The notes under the pieces: generated by a model
The model's input: only the letters and a program-made list of their open reading frames with translations
Told to the model about the DNA's origin: nothing
The model's database searches: none
NCBI RefSeq assembly: GCF_030817415.1
Contig: NZ_JAUSZI010000002.1
Coordinates: 7,130,001-7,194,000, forward strand
Length of the DNA: 64,000 nt
Direction of reading: 5' to 3'
DNA from: Streptomyces umbrinus
GTDB lineage: Bacteria; Actinomycetota; Actinomycetes; Streptomycetales; Streptomycetaceae
Shown here: one piece after another, positions 52,694 to 62,811 of the stretch
Layout of the letters: each line of letters opens with the position of its first letter
How positions within the stretch are numbered: position 1 is the first letter of the stretch
Translations under genes and position numbers: made by a program

Positions 52694-55600
52694 ATGCAGA
52701 CCAAGCTGGACGAAGCCAAGGCCGAGCTGCTCGAACGGGCCGCCCGGGTAGCTGAGAACAGCCCGGTCGGGGGGATTCTTCACCTGCCGACCGGGAAGAC
52801 GGGCGCGAGCGCTCCCGACCAGGACACCCTGCTCGCGTTCCTCCAGCGCTACTACCTGCACACCGCCCCCGAAGACCTCACCGACCGAGACCCGGACGAC
52901 GTCTTCGGAGCCGCCTTCTCGCACTACCGGCTGGCCGAGAACCGACCTCAGGGCACGGCCAACGTAAGAGTCCACACCCCGACGGTCGAGGAGAACGGCT
53001 GGACCTGCAGCCACTCCGTCGTCGAGGTCGTCACGGACGACATGCCCTTCCTCGTCGACTCCGTGACCAACGAGCTGTCCCGGCAGGGGCGCGGGATCCA
53101 TGTCGTCATCCACCCGCAGGTCATCGTGCGGCGTGACCTCACCGGCAAGCTCATCGAGGTCCTGAAGACCCGGCCCACCGGCGACCTGCCCCACGACGCC
53201 TTCGTCGAGTCCTGGATCCACGTCGAGATCGACCGCGAGACCGACCGCGCCGATCTGAAGCAGATCACCGCCGACCTGGTGCGCGTCCTGTCCGACGCCC
53301 GTGAGGCCGTCGAGGACTGGGAGAAGATGCGCGACTCCGCGCTGCGCATCGCCGACGAGCTGCCCACCGAGCCGACCGCCGACGACCTGCGCGACCAGGA
53401 GGTGGAGGAGGCCCGTGAGCTGCTGCGCTGGCTCGCGGACGACCACTTCACCTTCCTCGGCTACCGGGAGTACGAGCTGCGCGAGGACGACTCGCTCGCC
53501 GCCGTTCCCGGCACCGGACTCGGCATCCTTCGCTCCGATCCGCACCACGCGACCGACGAGAGCCACCCGGTCAGCCCGTCCTTCGAGCGGCTGCCCGCCG
53601 ACGCCCGCGCCAAGGCCCGTGAGCACAAGCTCCTGGTCCTCACCAAGGCCAACAGCCGTGCCACCGTGCACCGCCCCTCCTACCTCGACTACGTCGGCGT
53701 GAAGAAGTTCGACCAGGACGGCAACGTCATCGGCGAGCGCCGTTTTCTAGGCCTCTTCTCCTCCGCCGCGTACACCGAGTCCGTACGCCGCGTCCCCGTC
53801 GTCCGGCGCAAGGTCGAGGAGGTCCTCAAGGGCGCGGGCTTCTCGCCCAACAGCCACGACGGGCGCGACCTCCTCCAGATCCTGGAGACGTACCCGCGCG
53901 ACGAGCTCTTCCAGACCCCGCCCGACGAGCTGCGGTCGATCGTCACCTCCGTCCTGTACCTCCAGGAGCGGCGGCGCCTGCGGCTCTACCTGCGGCAGGA
54001 CGAGTACGGGCGCTACTACTCGGCGCTCGTCTACCTCCCGCGCGACCGCTACACCACCGGCGTACGCCTGCGGATCATCGACATCCTGAAGGAGGAGCTC
54101 GGCGGCATCAGCGTCGACTTCACCGCCTGGAACACCGAGTCGATCCTCTCCCGGCTGCACTTCGTGGTCCGGGTCCCGCAGGGCACCGAACTGCCGCAGC
54201 TCAGCGACGCCGACAAGGACCGCATCGAGGCGCGGCTCGTCGAGGCCGCCCGCTCCTGGGCCGACGGTTTCGCCGAGGCACTGAACGCGGAGTGCGGCGA
54301 GGAGCGCGCCGCCGAACTGCTGCGCCGGTACGGCAACGCCATCCCCGAGGGCTACAAGGCCGACCACAACCCGCGCACCGCGGTCGCCGACCTGGTCCAC
54401 CTGGAGCAGCTCGGCAACGGCAAGAACTTCGCGCTCAGCCTGTACGAGCCGGTGGGGGCCGCCCCCGGCGAGCGCCGTTTCAAGATCTACCGCACCGGGG
54501 AGTCGGTCTCCCTCTCCGCCGTCCTGCCGGTCCTCACCCGGCTCGGCGTCGAGGTCACCGACGAGCGCCCGTACGAGCTGCGCTGCTCGGACCGCGCGTC
54601 CGCGTGGATCTACGACTTCGGCCTGCGCCTGCCCAAGACGGGCAGCGGCAACGGCGACCACCTCGGTGACGACGGCCGTGAGCGGTTCCAGGAGGCCTTC
54701 TCGGCGACCTGGACCGGGCAGGCCGAGAACGACGGCTTCAACTCCCTCGTCCTGAGCGCCGGGCTGAACTGGCGGCAGGCGATGGTGCTGCGCGCGTACG
54801 CCAAGTACCTGCGGCAGGCCGGTTCGACGTTCAGCCAGGACTACATGGAGGACACCCTCCGCAACAACGTCCACACCACCCGGCTGCTCATCTCGCTGTT
54901 CGAGGCGCGGATGTCCCCGGACCGCCAGCGCGCCGGCCTCGAACTGACCGACGCCCTCCTGGAGGAGCTGGACGCAGCCCTCGACCAGGTGGCGAGCCTC
55001 GACGAGGACCGGATCCTCCGCTCCTTCCTCACCGTCATCAAGGCGACCCTGCGCACGAACTTCTTCCAGGAGGCGGGCGGCGGCGAGCCGCACACCTACG
55101 TCTCCATGAAGTTCGACCCGCAGGCCATCCCGGACCTGCCGGCGCCACGTCCGGCGTACGAGATCTGGGTGTACTCGCCGCGCGTCGAGGGCGTCCACCT
55201 CAGGTTCGGCAAGGTCGCGCGAGGCGGTCTGCGCTGGTCCGACCGGCGTGAGGACTTCCGGACCGAGATCCTCGGCCTGGTCAAGGCACAGATGGTCAAG
55301 AACACCGTCATCGTGCCCGTCGGCGCCAAGGGCGGCTTCGTCGCCAAGCAGCTGCCCGACCCGGCCGTGGACCGCGACGCCTGGCTGGCCGAGGGCATCC
55401 GCAGCTACAAGACCTTCATCTCGGCGCTGCTCGACATCACCGACAACATGGTGGCCGGCGAGGTCGTACCGCCCGCCGACGTCGTACGGCACGACGAGGA
55501 CGACACCTACCTCGTCGTCGCCGCGGACAAGGGCACAGCGACGTTCTCCGACATCGCCAACGGCGTCGCGGAGAGCTACAACTTCTGGCTCGGGGACGCC

Positions 55601-57631
55601 TTCGCCTCCGGCGGTTCGGCCGGCTACGACCACAAGAAGATGGGCATCACCGCCCGAGGCGCCTGGGAGTCCGTCAAGCGGCACTTCCGGGAGCTGGCCG
55701 TCAACACGCAGACCGAGGACTTCACGGTCGTCGGCGTGGGCGACATGTCCGGTGACGTGTTCGGCAACGGCATGCTGCTCAGCGAGCACATCCGGGTGGT
55801 CGCCGCCTTCGACCACCGGCACATCTTCATCGACCCGAACCCGGACGCGGCCACCTCGTACGCCGAGCGCCGTCGCCTCTTCGAGCTGCCACGCTCCTCC
55901 TGGGAGGAGTACGACAGGACACTGCTGTCGCAGGGCGGCGGCATCTTCCCCCGTACGGCCAAGGCCATCCAGCTCAACAGCCACATCCGTGAAGCCCTCG
56001 GCATCGAGGGCAACATCGCCAAGATGACCCCCGCCGACCTGATGCGGGCGATCCTCAAGGCGCCGGTCGACCTGTTGTGGAACGGCGGCATCGGTACGTA
56101 CGTGAAGGCGTCGACCGAGTCGCACGCGGACGTCGGCGACAAGGCCAACGACGCGATCCGCGTGGACGGCGCCGACCTGAGGGTCAAGGTCGTCGGCGAG
56201 GGCGGCAACCTCGGCCTCACCCAGCTCGGCCGCATCGAGTTCGCGCAGGCCGGCGGCAAGGTCAACACGGATGCCATCGACAACAGCGCGGGCGTGGACA
56301 CCTCCGACCACGAGGTGAACATCAAGATCCTGCTCAACACGGTCGTCGCGGACGGCGACATGACCGTCAAGCAGCGCAACAAGCTGCTCGCCCAGATGAC
56401 CGACGAGGTCGGCGCGCTCGTCCTGCGCAACAACTACGCGCAGAACACGGCCCTGGCGAACGCGCTCGCCCAGTCCAAGGACATGCTCCACGCCCAGCAG
56501 CGCTTCATGCGCCACCTGGTCCGCGAGGGCCATCTGAACCGGGCGCTGGAGTTCCTGCCGACCGACCGGCAGATCCGGGAGCGGCTCGGCACCGGGCAGG
56601 GCCTGACCTCGCCGGAGACGGCCGTCCTCCTCGCGTACACGAAGATCACGGTCTCCGACGAGCTGCTGCACACGTCGCTGCCCGACGATGTGTATCTGCG
56701 GAGCCTGCTGCACGCGTACTTCCCGACCGCGCTGCGCGAGCAGTTCATCGAGCAGATCGACAACCATCCGCTGTCGCGCGAGATCGTCACGACCGTGCTG
56801 GTCAACGACACGGTCAACACCGGTGGTACGAGCTTCCTGCACCGGCTCCGCGAGGAGACCGGGGCCTCGCTGGAGGAGATCGTCAGGGCGCAGACCGCGG
56901 CCCGTGCGATCTTCAACTCCAGCGAGGTGTGGGACGCCGTCGAGGCGCTCGACAACACGGTCGACGCGGGTGTCCAGACCCGGATCCGGCTGCACTCGCG
57001 GCGGCTCGTTGAGCGGGGGACGCGGTGGTTGCTCAACAACCGGCCGCAGCCGTTGCAGCTCGCCGAGACGATCGACTCCTTCCGGGAAGGGGTCACGCGG
57101 GTCTGGGCCGAGCTGCCCAAGCTGCTGCGGGGCGCGGATCTGGAGTGGTATCAGCAGATCTACGACGAGCTGTCCGGGGCCGGGGTGCCCGACGAGCTCG
57201 CCCAGCGGGTGGCCGGGTTCTCGTCCGCCTTCCCGTCGCTCGACATCGTGGCGGTGGGGGACCGGATGGGCAAGGACCCGATGGACGTCGCGGAGGTCTA
57301 CTACGACCTCGCCGACCGTCTGCGGATCACTCAGCTCATGGATCGCATCATCGAGCTGCCTCGGGCGGATCGGTGGCAGTCCATGGCTCGGGCGTCCATC
57401 CGTGAGGACCTGTACGCGGCGCATGCCGCGCTGACCGCGGATGTCCTTGCCGTCGGGAACGGGGGGTCCACGCCTGAGCAGCGGTACAAGGCGTGGGAGG
57501 AGAAGAACACGGCGATTCTCACTCGGGCGCGGACGACTCTGGAGGAGATCCAGGGGTCCGAGGCGTTCGATCTCGCGAATCTGTCGGTCGCGATGAGGAC
57601 GATGCGCACGATGCTGCGTACGCGGTCGTAG
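52694..57631 (+). CDS. gdhB: Large NAD-specific glutamate dehydrogenase
   Basis: This 1,645-residue enzyme is the 180-kDa class of NAD-dependent glutamate dehydrogenase first described in Streptomyces clavuligerus; it deaminates glutamate to 2-oxoglutarate. The long N-terminal half carries ACT-like regulatory regions (WTCSHSVVEVVTDDMPFLVD near 95-115). The catalytic part begins near 810 with RFGKVARGGLRWSDRREDF, followed by VIVPVGAKGGFVAKQL with catalytic lysines, the NAD fold region VVGVGDMSGDVFGNGMLLS near 1010 and VVGEGGNLGLTQLGRIEFAQ near 1170. A helical C-terminal domain completes it. Starts with ATG at 52694 after CAGAGGAC; a strong terminator follows. Confidence 0.97.
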   Translation: MQTKLDEAKAELLERAARVAENSPVGGILHLPTGKTGASAPDQDTLLAFLQRYYLHTAPEDLTDRDPDDVFGAAFSHYRLAENRPQGTANVRVHTPTVEENGWTCSHSVVEVVTDDMPFLVDSVTNELSRQGRGIHVVIHPQVIVRRDLTGKLIEVLKTRPTGDLPHDAFVESWIHVEIDRETDRADLKQITADLVRVLSDAREAVEDWEKMRDSALRIADELPTEPTADDLRDQEVEEARELLRWLADDHFTFLGYREYELREDDSLAAVPGTGLGILRSDPHHATDESHPVSPSFERLPADARAKAREHKLLVLTKANSRATVHRPSYLDYVGVKKFDQDGNVIGERRFLGLFSSAAYTESVRRVPVVRRKVEEVLKGAGFSPNSHDGRDLLQILETYPRDELFQTPPDELRSIVTSVLYLQERRRLRLYLRQDEYGRYYSALVYLPRDRYTTGVRLRIIDILKEELGGISVDFTAWNTESILSRLHFVVRVPQGTELPQLSDADKDRIEARLVEAARSWADGFAEALNAECGEERAAELLRRYGNAIPEGYKADHNPRTAVADLVHLEQLGNGKNFALSLYEPVGAAPGERRFKIYRTGESVSLSAVLPVLTRLGVEVTDERPYELRCSDRASAWIYDFGLRLPKTGSGNGDHLGDDGRERFQEAFSATWTGQAENDGFNSLVLSAGLNWRQAMVLRAYAKYLRQAGSTFSQDYMEDTLRNNVHTTRLLISLFEARMSPDRQRAGLELTDALLEELDAALDQVASLDEDRILRSFLTVIKATLRTNFFQEAGGGEPHTYVSMKFDPQAIPDLPAPRPAYEIWVYSPRVEGVHLRFGKVARGGLRWSDRREDFRTEILGLVKAQMVKNTVIVPVGAKGGFVAKQLPDPAVDRDAWLAEGIRSYKTFISALLDITDNMVAGEVVPPADVVRHDEDDTYLVVAADKGTATFSDIANGVAESYNFWLGDAFASGGSAGYDHKKMGITARGAWESVKRHFRELAVNTQTEDFTVVGVGDMSGDVFGNGMLLSEHIRVVAAFDHRHIFIDPNPDAATSYAERRRLFELPRSSWEEYDRTLLSQGGGIFPRTAKAIQLNSHIREALGIEGNIAKMTPADLMRAILKAPVDLLWNGGIGTYVKASTESHADVGDKANDAIRVDGADLRVKVVGEGGNLGLTQLGRIEFAQAGGKVNTDAIDNSAGVDTSDHEVNIKILLNTVVADGDMTVKQRNKLLAQMTDEVGALVLRNNYAQNTALANALAQSKDMLHAQQRFMRHLVREGHLNRALEFLPTDRQIRERLGTGQGLTSPETAVLLAYTKITVSDELLHTSLPDDVYLRSLLHAYFPTALREQFIEQIDNHPLSREIVTTVLVNDTVNTGGTSFLHRLREETGASLEEIVRAQTAARAIFNSSEVWDAVEALDNTVDAGVQTRIRLHSRRLVERGTRWLLNNRPQPLQLAETIDSFREGVTRVWAELPKLLRGADLEWYQQIYDELSGAGVPDELAQRVAGFSSAFPSLDIVAVGDRMGKDPMDVAEVYYDLADRLRITQLMDRIIELPRADRWQSMARASIREDLYAAHAALTADVLAVGNGGSTPEQRYKAWEEKNTAILTRARTTLEEIQGSEAFDLANLSVAMRTMRTMLRTRS

Positions 57632-57646
57632 TACCTCGCGACCGGA

Positions 57647-57680
57647 GAAGGGGCGCCCTGCGGGTTGGGGGCGCCCCTTC
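57647..57680 (+). terminator. gdhB terminator
   Basis: Perfect 12-bp arms (57647-57658 and 57669-57680) with a ten-base loop, followed by TTTTTT, 15 bp after the stop. It is the most classic intrinsic terminator in the window apart from that of the rRNA operon. Confidence 0.93.
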
Positions 57681-57721
57681 TTTTTTCGCCCCCGCCGCCC
57701 CTACCCATTCCCGTCCCTACT

Positions 57722-57773
57722 CGGGGGCCGGCCCCCGAACCCCCGCTCCTCAAACGCCGGAGAGGCTGAATTT
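57722..57773. repeat. Dispersed Streptomyces intergenic element, copy 2
   Basis: Reverse-oriented copy of the element at 13112: CTCCTCAAACGCCGGAGAGG preceded by a GC hairpin (GGGGGCCGGCCCCC). It lies between gdhB and the wall-polymer genes. Confidence 0.7.
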
Positions 57774-57876
57774 CCCCCGGAGCAACCCGGGCCTCTCGAT
57801 CAACATCTACCTAAGTGGCCCCCAAGCGGCCTACACCCCGTACAGGGTCCAGCGAGGGACACTTAGGATAAATAGG

Positions 57877-60759
57877 ATGAACGAGGAATCGCTTCCCGCA
57901 CCGGACGTATCCGTCGTCGTGATCGTCTACAACGACGAGACACGGCTGCCCACAGCCGTGCGGTCCGTGCTGGAGCAGACCTTGCGGAACGTCGAGGTCG
58001 TGATCGTGGACGACCGGAGCACGGACGGGTCGTACGACGTGGCAGGGCGGCTGGCCGCCGAGCACCCCGGCCGGGTCCGCGCCCTCCGGCTCGACAGGAA
58101 CAGCGGAGGGTGCGGGGCTCCCCGCAACCACGGCATCGCCCAGGCGCGCGGCACGTACGTCCTCTTCCTCGACAGTGACGACGTACTGGAGCGCAACGCC
58201 TGCCGGAACATGCTGGAGGCGGCCGAGACGACCGGCGCGGACCTCGTCTCCGGTATGTGCGTGCGGGTGCACGTGGACTCGCGCAACGGCAAGGAGGTCA
58301 AGTGGTACCCCTGGCTGTACGCGCGCACCCGCACCCTGGAGTCGATCTCCGAGCTGCCCGACCTGCTGGTCTTCGACACCCTCTCGACGAACAAGTGTTA
58401 CAGGAGAGAGTTCCTCGTTGAGCAGGGGCTCGAGTTCCCCGTTGGCATTCACTACGAAGACCTGCTCTTCTCCGCGCAGGCCTACGCCGCCGCCCGCCGG
58501 ATCACCCTCATCCCGAACCGCGTCTACGACTGGAACGTCGTCGACAAGGCCGCGACGAAGTCGATCAGCAACCGGCGCGCCGAGATCGCCAACTTCGCGC
58601 ACCGGATGGAGATCCATCGGCGGGTCGATCAACTCCTCGCCGACAAGGGTCTGCTGGAGCTGAAGTTCCACAAGGACGTCAAGTTCCTCAAGCACGACCT
58701 GGTGCTGCATCTGCGTGACCTGCCGTTCCGGGACGCCTCCTACCGGGAGGAGTTCGCCGCGATCGCCCGCGACTACCTGGAGTCCATCGACCGCACCGCC
58801 TTCGACGAGGTGGAACCCATCCACGCCATCTGCGCCTATCTGCTGCAGAAGAGCGACTGGGACAACCTCCTGCCGGCCGTGGACACGCTCACCAACCGCG
58901 ACAAGATCTCCGCGCCGATGGTGGAGCGCGACGGCCGGATCTACTGGTGTGCCGAACACCTCGACGATCACCTCGACGGCGACTTCGCCCGGCACGTCCT
59001 CGACGTCACCGACCTTGGCTATCACGCCAAGCCCGTCGAGAAGATGTTCCTGCGCAACGTTCTGACCAGGTATGAAGAGGTCGCCGGTACCGTTCGGCTG
59101 GCTGGGCACATCACCAATCCCCTCGGTGTCGTTCCGCCCGGTGCCCGGCTCAGCGGCGAGCTGGAGTTCGCCGCCCGCCGCAAGGGTGTGCGGTTCCAGA
59201 TCTTCCGCTTCCCGGTCGCCACCCTGCGGCACGAGGGCGAGGCCATCGCCTGGGAGGCGTCGGCCGACCTCGCGCGCGGGCTGCGGCCGCTGGGCATCGT
59301 GGACGCGGTGTGGGACGTACGGCTGCATCTCGACGTCGACGGCGTACGTACCACCACGCGCCTCACCGCCTCCGAACCCGGGCTGGCCGACGGGCAGTTG
59401 CCCGTCCGGCCCCGGCTCACGCGGCTGGTCGCCGACCATGTCACGCCCGAGATCTCCTCGCGCGGCCATCTCTCCTTCCGGATCGTGACCCGCGAGAAGG
59501 TGGACGCGCTCGTCGAGAAGGGCGTACGGGGCGCGCCCGGCCGGTTCGCCAAGTCCGGGTACCGGAAGGCGAAGGAGGTGCGCAGGAAGCTCACCTCCGG
59601 TGACACCAAGATCCGCCTCTACCACGAGGTGTTCAGCCGGCTGCCCGTGAAGAAGGGGCTCGTCGTCTTCGAGAGCCATCTGGGCCGGCAGTACAGCGAC
59701 AGCCCGAAGGCGATCTACGAGGAGATGCGGCGCCAGGGACTGGAGTTCGAGGCCGTGTGGTCGTACACGGGCAGCAGTCCTTCCGGGTTTCCGGCCGACG
59801 CGACCCTCGTACGCCGCTGGTCGCTGCCCTATCTGAAGGCGCTGGCGCAGGCCGAGTTCTGGGTCGACAACCAGAGCTATCCGCTGAAGCTCACCAAGCG
59901 GCCGGAGACGACCTACCTCCAGACCTGGCACGGCTCGGCGCTCAAACGGATGGGCTTCGACGAGCCCGAGTGGAAGCTCAGGCCCCGGCCCGAGCAGGCC
60001 GAACAGCAGCGCACCCTCGACCGCTTCGACCGGTTCCTGATCCGCTCCGAGCACGATGTACGCACCCTCGCCCGGGCGTTCCGCCTGAAGGAGAAGACGC
60101 TGTTGCGAGTGGGCTATCCCCGCAACGACGCCCTGGTGCAGGCCAGGAGGAGGGAAGAGGAAGTCGGCCTCCGTGAACGCGGTGTCCTCGCCGCCGAGTT
60201 GGGGATTCCCGGTGACAAGGCCGTACTGCTGTACGCGCCCACCTTCCGTCAGCACGGGGGCAGGCAGCGGCGGTTCGAGCTGCCCTTCGACGTGGAGCGG
60301 TTCGCCGACACGTTCGGCGACCGGTACGTCCTGCTCGTGCGCTCGCACTACCTCAACCACGTCGTGCTCCCGCCGTCCGTGCGCGGGCGCGTCATCGACG
60401 TGTCGGCGCACCACGACGTGACCCCGCTGCTCGCGCTCGCCGACGGGCTGATCACCGACTACTCGTCCGTGATGTTCGACTACGCGCTCCTCGGCCGGCC
60501 GATGTTCTTCTTCGCGTACGACTACGAGGAGTACGTGCACGAGGGGCGCGGAACCTACTTCGACCTGCTGGAGCGGGCGCCGGGGCCGGTCGTGCGCACC
60601 GAGGAGGAGCTGCACACCGCCCTCGCCTCCCTGGACGAGCAGTCCGTGAAGTACGCGGAGGCGCGGGAGGGCTTCGTGGCGGAATTCGGCGAGTACGACA
60701 AGGGGAACGCCGCCCAGAGCATCGTCGACCAGTTCTTCGCGCAGTGGAGGCGTGGATGA
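57877..60759 (+). CDS. GT2 glycosyltransferase fused to CDP-glycerol glycerophosphotransferase (TagF-like)
   Basis: The 960-residue bifunctional protein is predicted to build a glycosylated polyol-phosphate (teichoic-acid-like) wall polymer. Residues about 10-230 form a GT-A domain with VSVVVIVYNDETRLPTAV, the donor-site YVLFLDSDDVLERNA near 90-104 and HYEDLLFSAQAY near 190. A middle region (about 240-570) of unclear fold follows. The C-terminal part (about 590-955) is TagF/TagB-like: ESHLGRQYSDSPKAIYEEM, TYLQTWHGSALKRMGFDEPE near 678-697, and the signature ITDYSSVMFDYALLGRPMFF near 860-880. The stop overlaps the next start by four bases (ATGA). The ATG at 57877 is preceded by an AT-rich patch (TTAGGATAAATAGG). 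Confidence 0.88.
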   Translation: MNEESLPAPDVSVVVIVYNDETRLPTAVRSVLEQTLRNVEVVIVDDRSTDGSYDVAGRLAAEHPGRVRALRLDRNSGGCGAPRNHGIAQARGTYVLFLDSDDVLERNACRNMLEAAETTGADLVSGMCVRVHVDSRNGKEVKWYPWLYARTRTLESISELPDLLVFDTLSTNKCYRREFLVEQGLEFPVGIHYEDLLFSAQAYAAARRITLIPNRVYDWNVVDKAATKSISNRRAEIANFAHRMEIHRRVDQLLADKGLLELKFHKDVKFLKHDLVLHLRDLPFRDASYREEFAAIARDYLESIDRTAFDEVEPIHAICAYLLQKSDWDNLLPAVDTLTNRDKISAPMVERDGRIYWCAEHLDDHLDGDFARHVLDVTDLGYHAKPVEKMFLRNVLTRYEEVAGTVRLAGHITNPLGVVPPGARLSGELEFAARRKGVRFQIFRFPVATLRHEGEAIAWEASADLARGLRPLGIVDAVWDVRLHLDVDGVRTTTRLTASEPGLADGQLPVRPRLTRLVADHVTPEISSRGHLSFRIVTREKVDALVEKGVRGAPGRFAKSGYRKAKEVRRKLTSGDTKIRLYHEVFSRLPVKKGLVVFESHLGRQYSDSPKAIYEEMRRQGLEFEAVWSYTGSSPSGFPADATLVRRWSLPYLKALAQAEFWVDNQSYPLKLTKRPETTYLQTWHGSALKRMGFDEPEWKLRPRPEQAEQQRTLDRFDRFLIRSEHDVRTLARAFRLKEKTLLRVGYPRNDALVQARRREEEVGLRERGVLAAELGIPGDKAVLLYAPTFRQHGGRQRRFELPFDVERFADTFGDRYVLLVRSHYLNHVVLPPSVRGRVIDVSAHHDVTPLLALADGLITDYSSVMFDYALLGRPMFFFAYDYEEYVHEGRGTYFDLLERAPGPVVRTEEELHTALASLDEQSVKYAEAREGFVAEFGEYDKGNAAQSIVDQFFAQWRRG

Positions 60760-61865
60760 CCCTCGTGAGCACCCATCCGCAGCGGGACGTCTTCTTCGTC
60801 TCCAACAGCGTCAACGAGCTGGGCGGGGTGACCAGTTGGTCGCACCAGATGGCCCGGCTCCTCACCGGGCGCGGGCATCGCGTCCATGTCGTCGGCATCA
60901 CCCCGCCCGGCGTCGTGCAGGAACTCGGCGAAGTGCCCTACCCGATGACGACGCTGTACGCCGGACAGCCGCCGCGTCCCGGCCGGGCGCGTGAGGCGAG
61001 CATGCGCGAGCAGGCCGTCAGGCTCACCGAGCTGTTCCGGGCGGCGCGGCCCGGCGCGGTCGTCATCGTCACGCAGGTGTGGGCCATGGAGTGGGTGGCG
61101 CAGGCCGACACCCGCGGGCTGACCGTGATCGGCATGAGCCACGAGTCCTTCGTGTACTCGAAGGCGTCCTCGCGTTTCCAGCGGGTGCGGAAGTACTACC
61201 AGGAGGTCGACCGCATGCTGGCGCTGACCCGCGAGGACGCCGACCTGTGGATCGGACAGGGCATGAACAACGCCTCGTTCATGCCGAATCCGCTGCCGTT
61301 CATGCCCGAGGTGCCGTCGCCGCGCACCGAGAAGGCGGTCGTCAGCATCGGCCGACTGCACGACCAGAAGGGCATCGACATGCTCCTCGACACCTGGGCG
61401 GAGGTCGCGCCGCGCCATCCCGACTGGCGGCTGCGCATCTACGGCTCGGGCGAGGACGAGGAGATCCTCAAGAAGCAGTGCACGGCTCTGGGACTCGACA
61501 ACTCCGTGGACTGGATGGGGCGTACGAGCGATGTGCCGGGCGCCCTGCGAGGCGGTTCCGTCTTCGTCCAGTCCTCCCGCGGCGAGGGCTTCCCACTCGC
61601 CCTCATGGAGGCCATGGCGGCCGCCGTGCCCTGCGCCGCCTTCGACTGCGCCCCCGGCGTCCACGAGATCGTCCACGACGGCGAGGACGGCCTGCTCGCC
61701 ACGCTCGGCAACACCGGTGAACTGGCCCGCCGCCTCGACACGTTGATGTCCGACAAGGAGCTGCGGGACGCTATGGGCGACCGGGCCCGCATCAACATCC
61801 AGCGCTACACGACGACCGAGATCGTGAACAGGTGGGAGGACCTGTTCAGCTTCCTCGAACGCTGA
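60756..61865 (+). CDS. Family 4 glycosyltransferase
   Basis: The 369-residue enzyme is a GT-B retaining glycosyltransferase of family 4. The N-terminal domain starts DVFFVSNSVNELGGVTSWSH (glycine-rich acceptor loop). The C-terminal domain begins KAVVSIGRLHDQKGIDMLLD near 195 and holds the donor-site EX7E motif in SRGEGFPLALMEAMAAAVP near 275-293. Translation is coupled to the TagF-like gene through ATGA, so it likely adds sugars to the same polymer. The donor sugar cannot be read from sequence. Confidence 0.88.
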   Translation: MTLVSTHPQRDVFFVSNSVNELGGVTSWSHQMARLLTGRGHRVHVVGITPPGVVQELGEVPYPMTTLYAGQPPRPGRAREASMREQAVRLTELFRAARPGAVVIVTQVWAMEWVAQADTRGLTVIGMSHESFVYSKASSRFQRVRKYYQEVDRMLALTREDADLWIGQGMNNASFMPNPLPFMPEVPSPRTEKAVVSIGRLHDQKGIDMLLDTWAEVAPRHPDWRLRIYGSGEDEEILKKQCTALGLDNSVDWMGRTSDVPGALRGGSVFVQSSRGEGFPLALMEAMAAAVPCAAFDCAPGVHEIVHDGEDGLLATLGNTGELARRLDTLMSDKELRDAMGDRARINIQRYTTTEIVNRWEDLFSFLER

Positions 61866-61916
61866 TCCCCGGCGGATCCCGGTTGTTCGTCGGCTGCGGG
61901 TGCGCTGTGGTTGCTC

Positions 61917-61936
61917 GCGCAGTTCCCCGCGCCCCT
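61917..61936 (+). repeat. Dispersed intergenic repeat, copy 4
   Basis: Fourth copy of GCGCAGTTCCCCGCGCCCCT, in the short gap between the convergent glycosyltransferase and ABC ATPase genes. Its last base touches the ABC ATPase stop codon. Confidence 0.85.
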
Positions 61937-62811
61937 CAGGGGGCTTTCCCCCCACCTCCGGTGAACTTCTCGTACTCCTTCAGCACTTCCTCCGTACCCC
62001 CGTCCATCCGCAACTCCCCCCGCTCCAGCCACAGCACCCGATCGCACGTGTCCCGGATCGACTTGTTGTTGTGGCTCACGAGAAAGACCGTCCCCGCACT
62101 CTTCCGCAACTCACGGATCCGAGCCTCAGAGCGCTTCTGAAAGGAGCGATCCCCCGTGGCCAGGGCCTCGTCGATCATCAGTACGTCATGGTCCTTGGCC
62201 GCGGCGATGGAGAAGCGGAGCCGTGCGGCCATTCCGGACGAGTACGTCCGCATGGGCAGTGTGATGAAGTCGCCCTTCTCGTTGATGCCGGAGAAGTCGA
62301 CGATCTCCTGATACCGCTCGCGGACCTGTTCCCGGGACATTCCCATGGCGAGGCCGCCGAGATAGACGTTGCGCTCGCCGGTCAGGTCGTTCATCAGGGC
62401 GGCGTTCACCCCGAGCAGGGAGGGCTGACCGTCCGTGTAGATCCGCCCGTGCTCCACCGGCAGCAGCCCGGCGACGGCCTTGAGCAGTGTGGACTTTCCG
62501 GACCCGTTCGTACCGATGAGCCCGATCGCCTCACCCCGGTACGCGGTGAAGGAGACCGCCTTCACGGCGTGCACCTTCCGCACACCCGAGGCCTGTTCGG
62601 TCTTCTTCCGGCGCAGGATGCGGTTGAGGGCCGCGGTGGCGCTGCCGCGGCCGGCCCCCGTGCCGTTGACGCGGTAGACGATGTCGACGCGGTCGGCGAC
62701 GACCGTGGGGATGGGTTCCGTCGCGACGGTGGGGACGGGTTCGGTCGCGACGGTGGGGACACGGTCCGCGACGAGGGCGGAGGCGGGTGCGTTGTTGGTG
62801 GGATCAGCCAC
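61936..62811 (-). CDS. Polysaccharide/teichoic acid ABC exporter ATPase (TagH-like)
   Basis: The 291-residue ATPase powers export of a lipid-linked wall polymer with the permease encoded upstream. Walker A is GLIGTNGSGKSTLLKAVAGL near 97-116, the signature is YSSGMAARLRFSIAAA near 192, Walker B is DVLMIDEALATGD near 212, and the switch His lies in VFLVSHNNKS. These fit the TagH/RfbE class. The first 35 residues hold a tandem VPTVATEP repeat encoded by a 24-bp DNA repeat. The GTG start at 62811 overlaps the permease stop by 8 bp. Confidence 0.9.
   Translation of the reverse strand: MADPTNNAPASALVADRVPTVATEPVPTVATEPIPTVVADRVDIVYRVNGTGAGRGSATAALNRILRRKKTEQASGVRKVHAVKAVSFTAYRGEAIGLIGTNGSGKSTLLKAVAGLLPVEHGRIYTDGQPSLLGVNAALMNDLTGERNVYLGGLAMGMSREQVRERYQEIVDFSGINEKGDFITLPMRTYSSGMAARLRFSIAAAKDHDVLMIDEALATGDRSFQKRSEARIRELRKSAGTVFLVSHNNKSIRDTCDRVLWLERGELRMDGGTEEVLKEYEKFTGGGGKAP
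62697..62767. repeat. 24-bp in-frame tandem repeat in the ABC ATPase gene
   Basis: The 17-base core GTCGCGACGGTGGGGAC recurs at 62720 and 62744, a 24-bp period, with a degenerate unit on the left. It encodes repeated VPTVATEP in the N-terminal tail, ahead of the ATPase fold. Confidence 0.8.

Noticed and set aside
52381..52755. Arg-rich open frame starting GTG before gdhB
   Set aside because: It overlaps the gdhB start, has low-complexity Arg/Ala/Pro composition and no recognisable family. More likely leader sequence than a gene.
52748..57424. 1,225-residue minus-strand frame opposite gdhB
   Set aside because: Antisense shadow of a strongly biased gene; gdhB itself has clear family motifs throughout.
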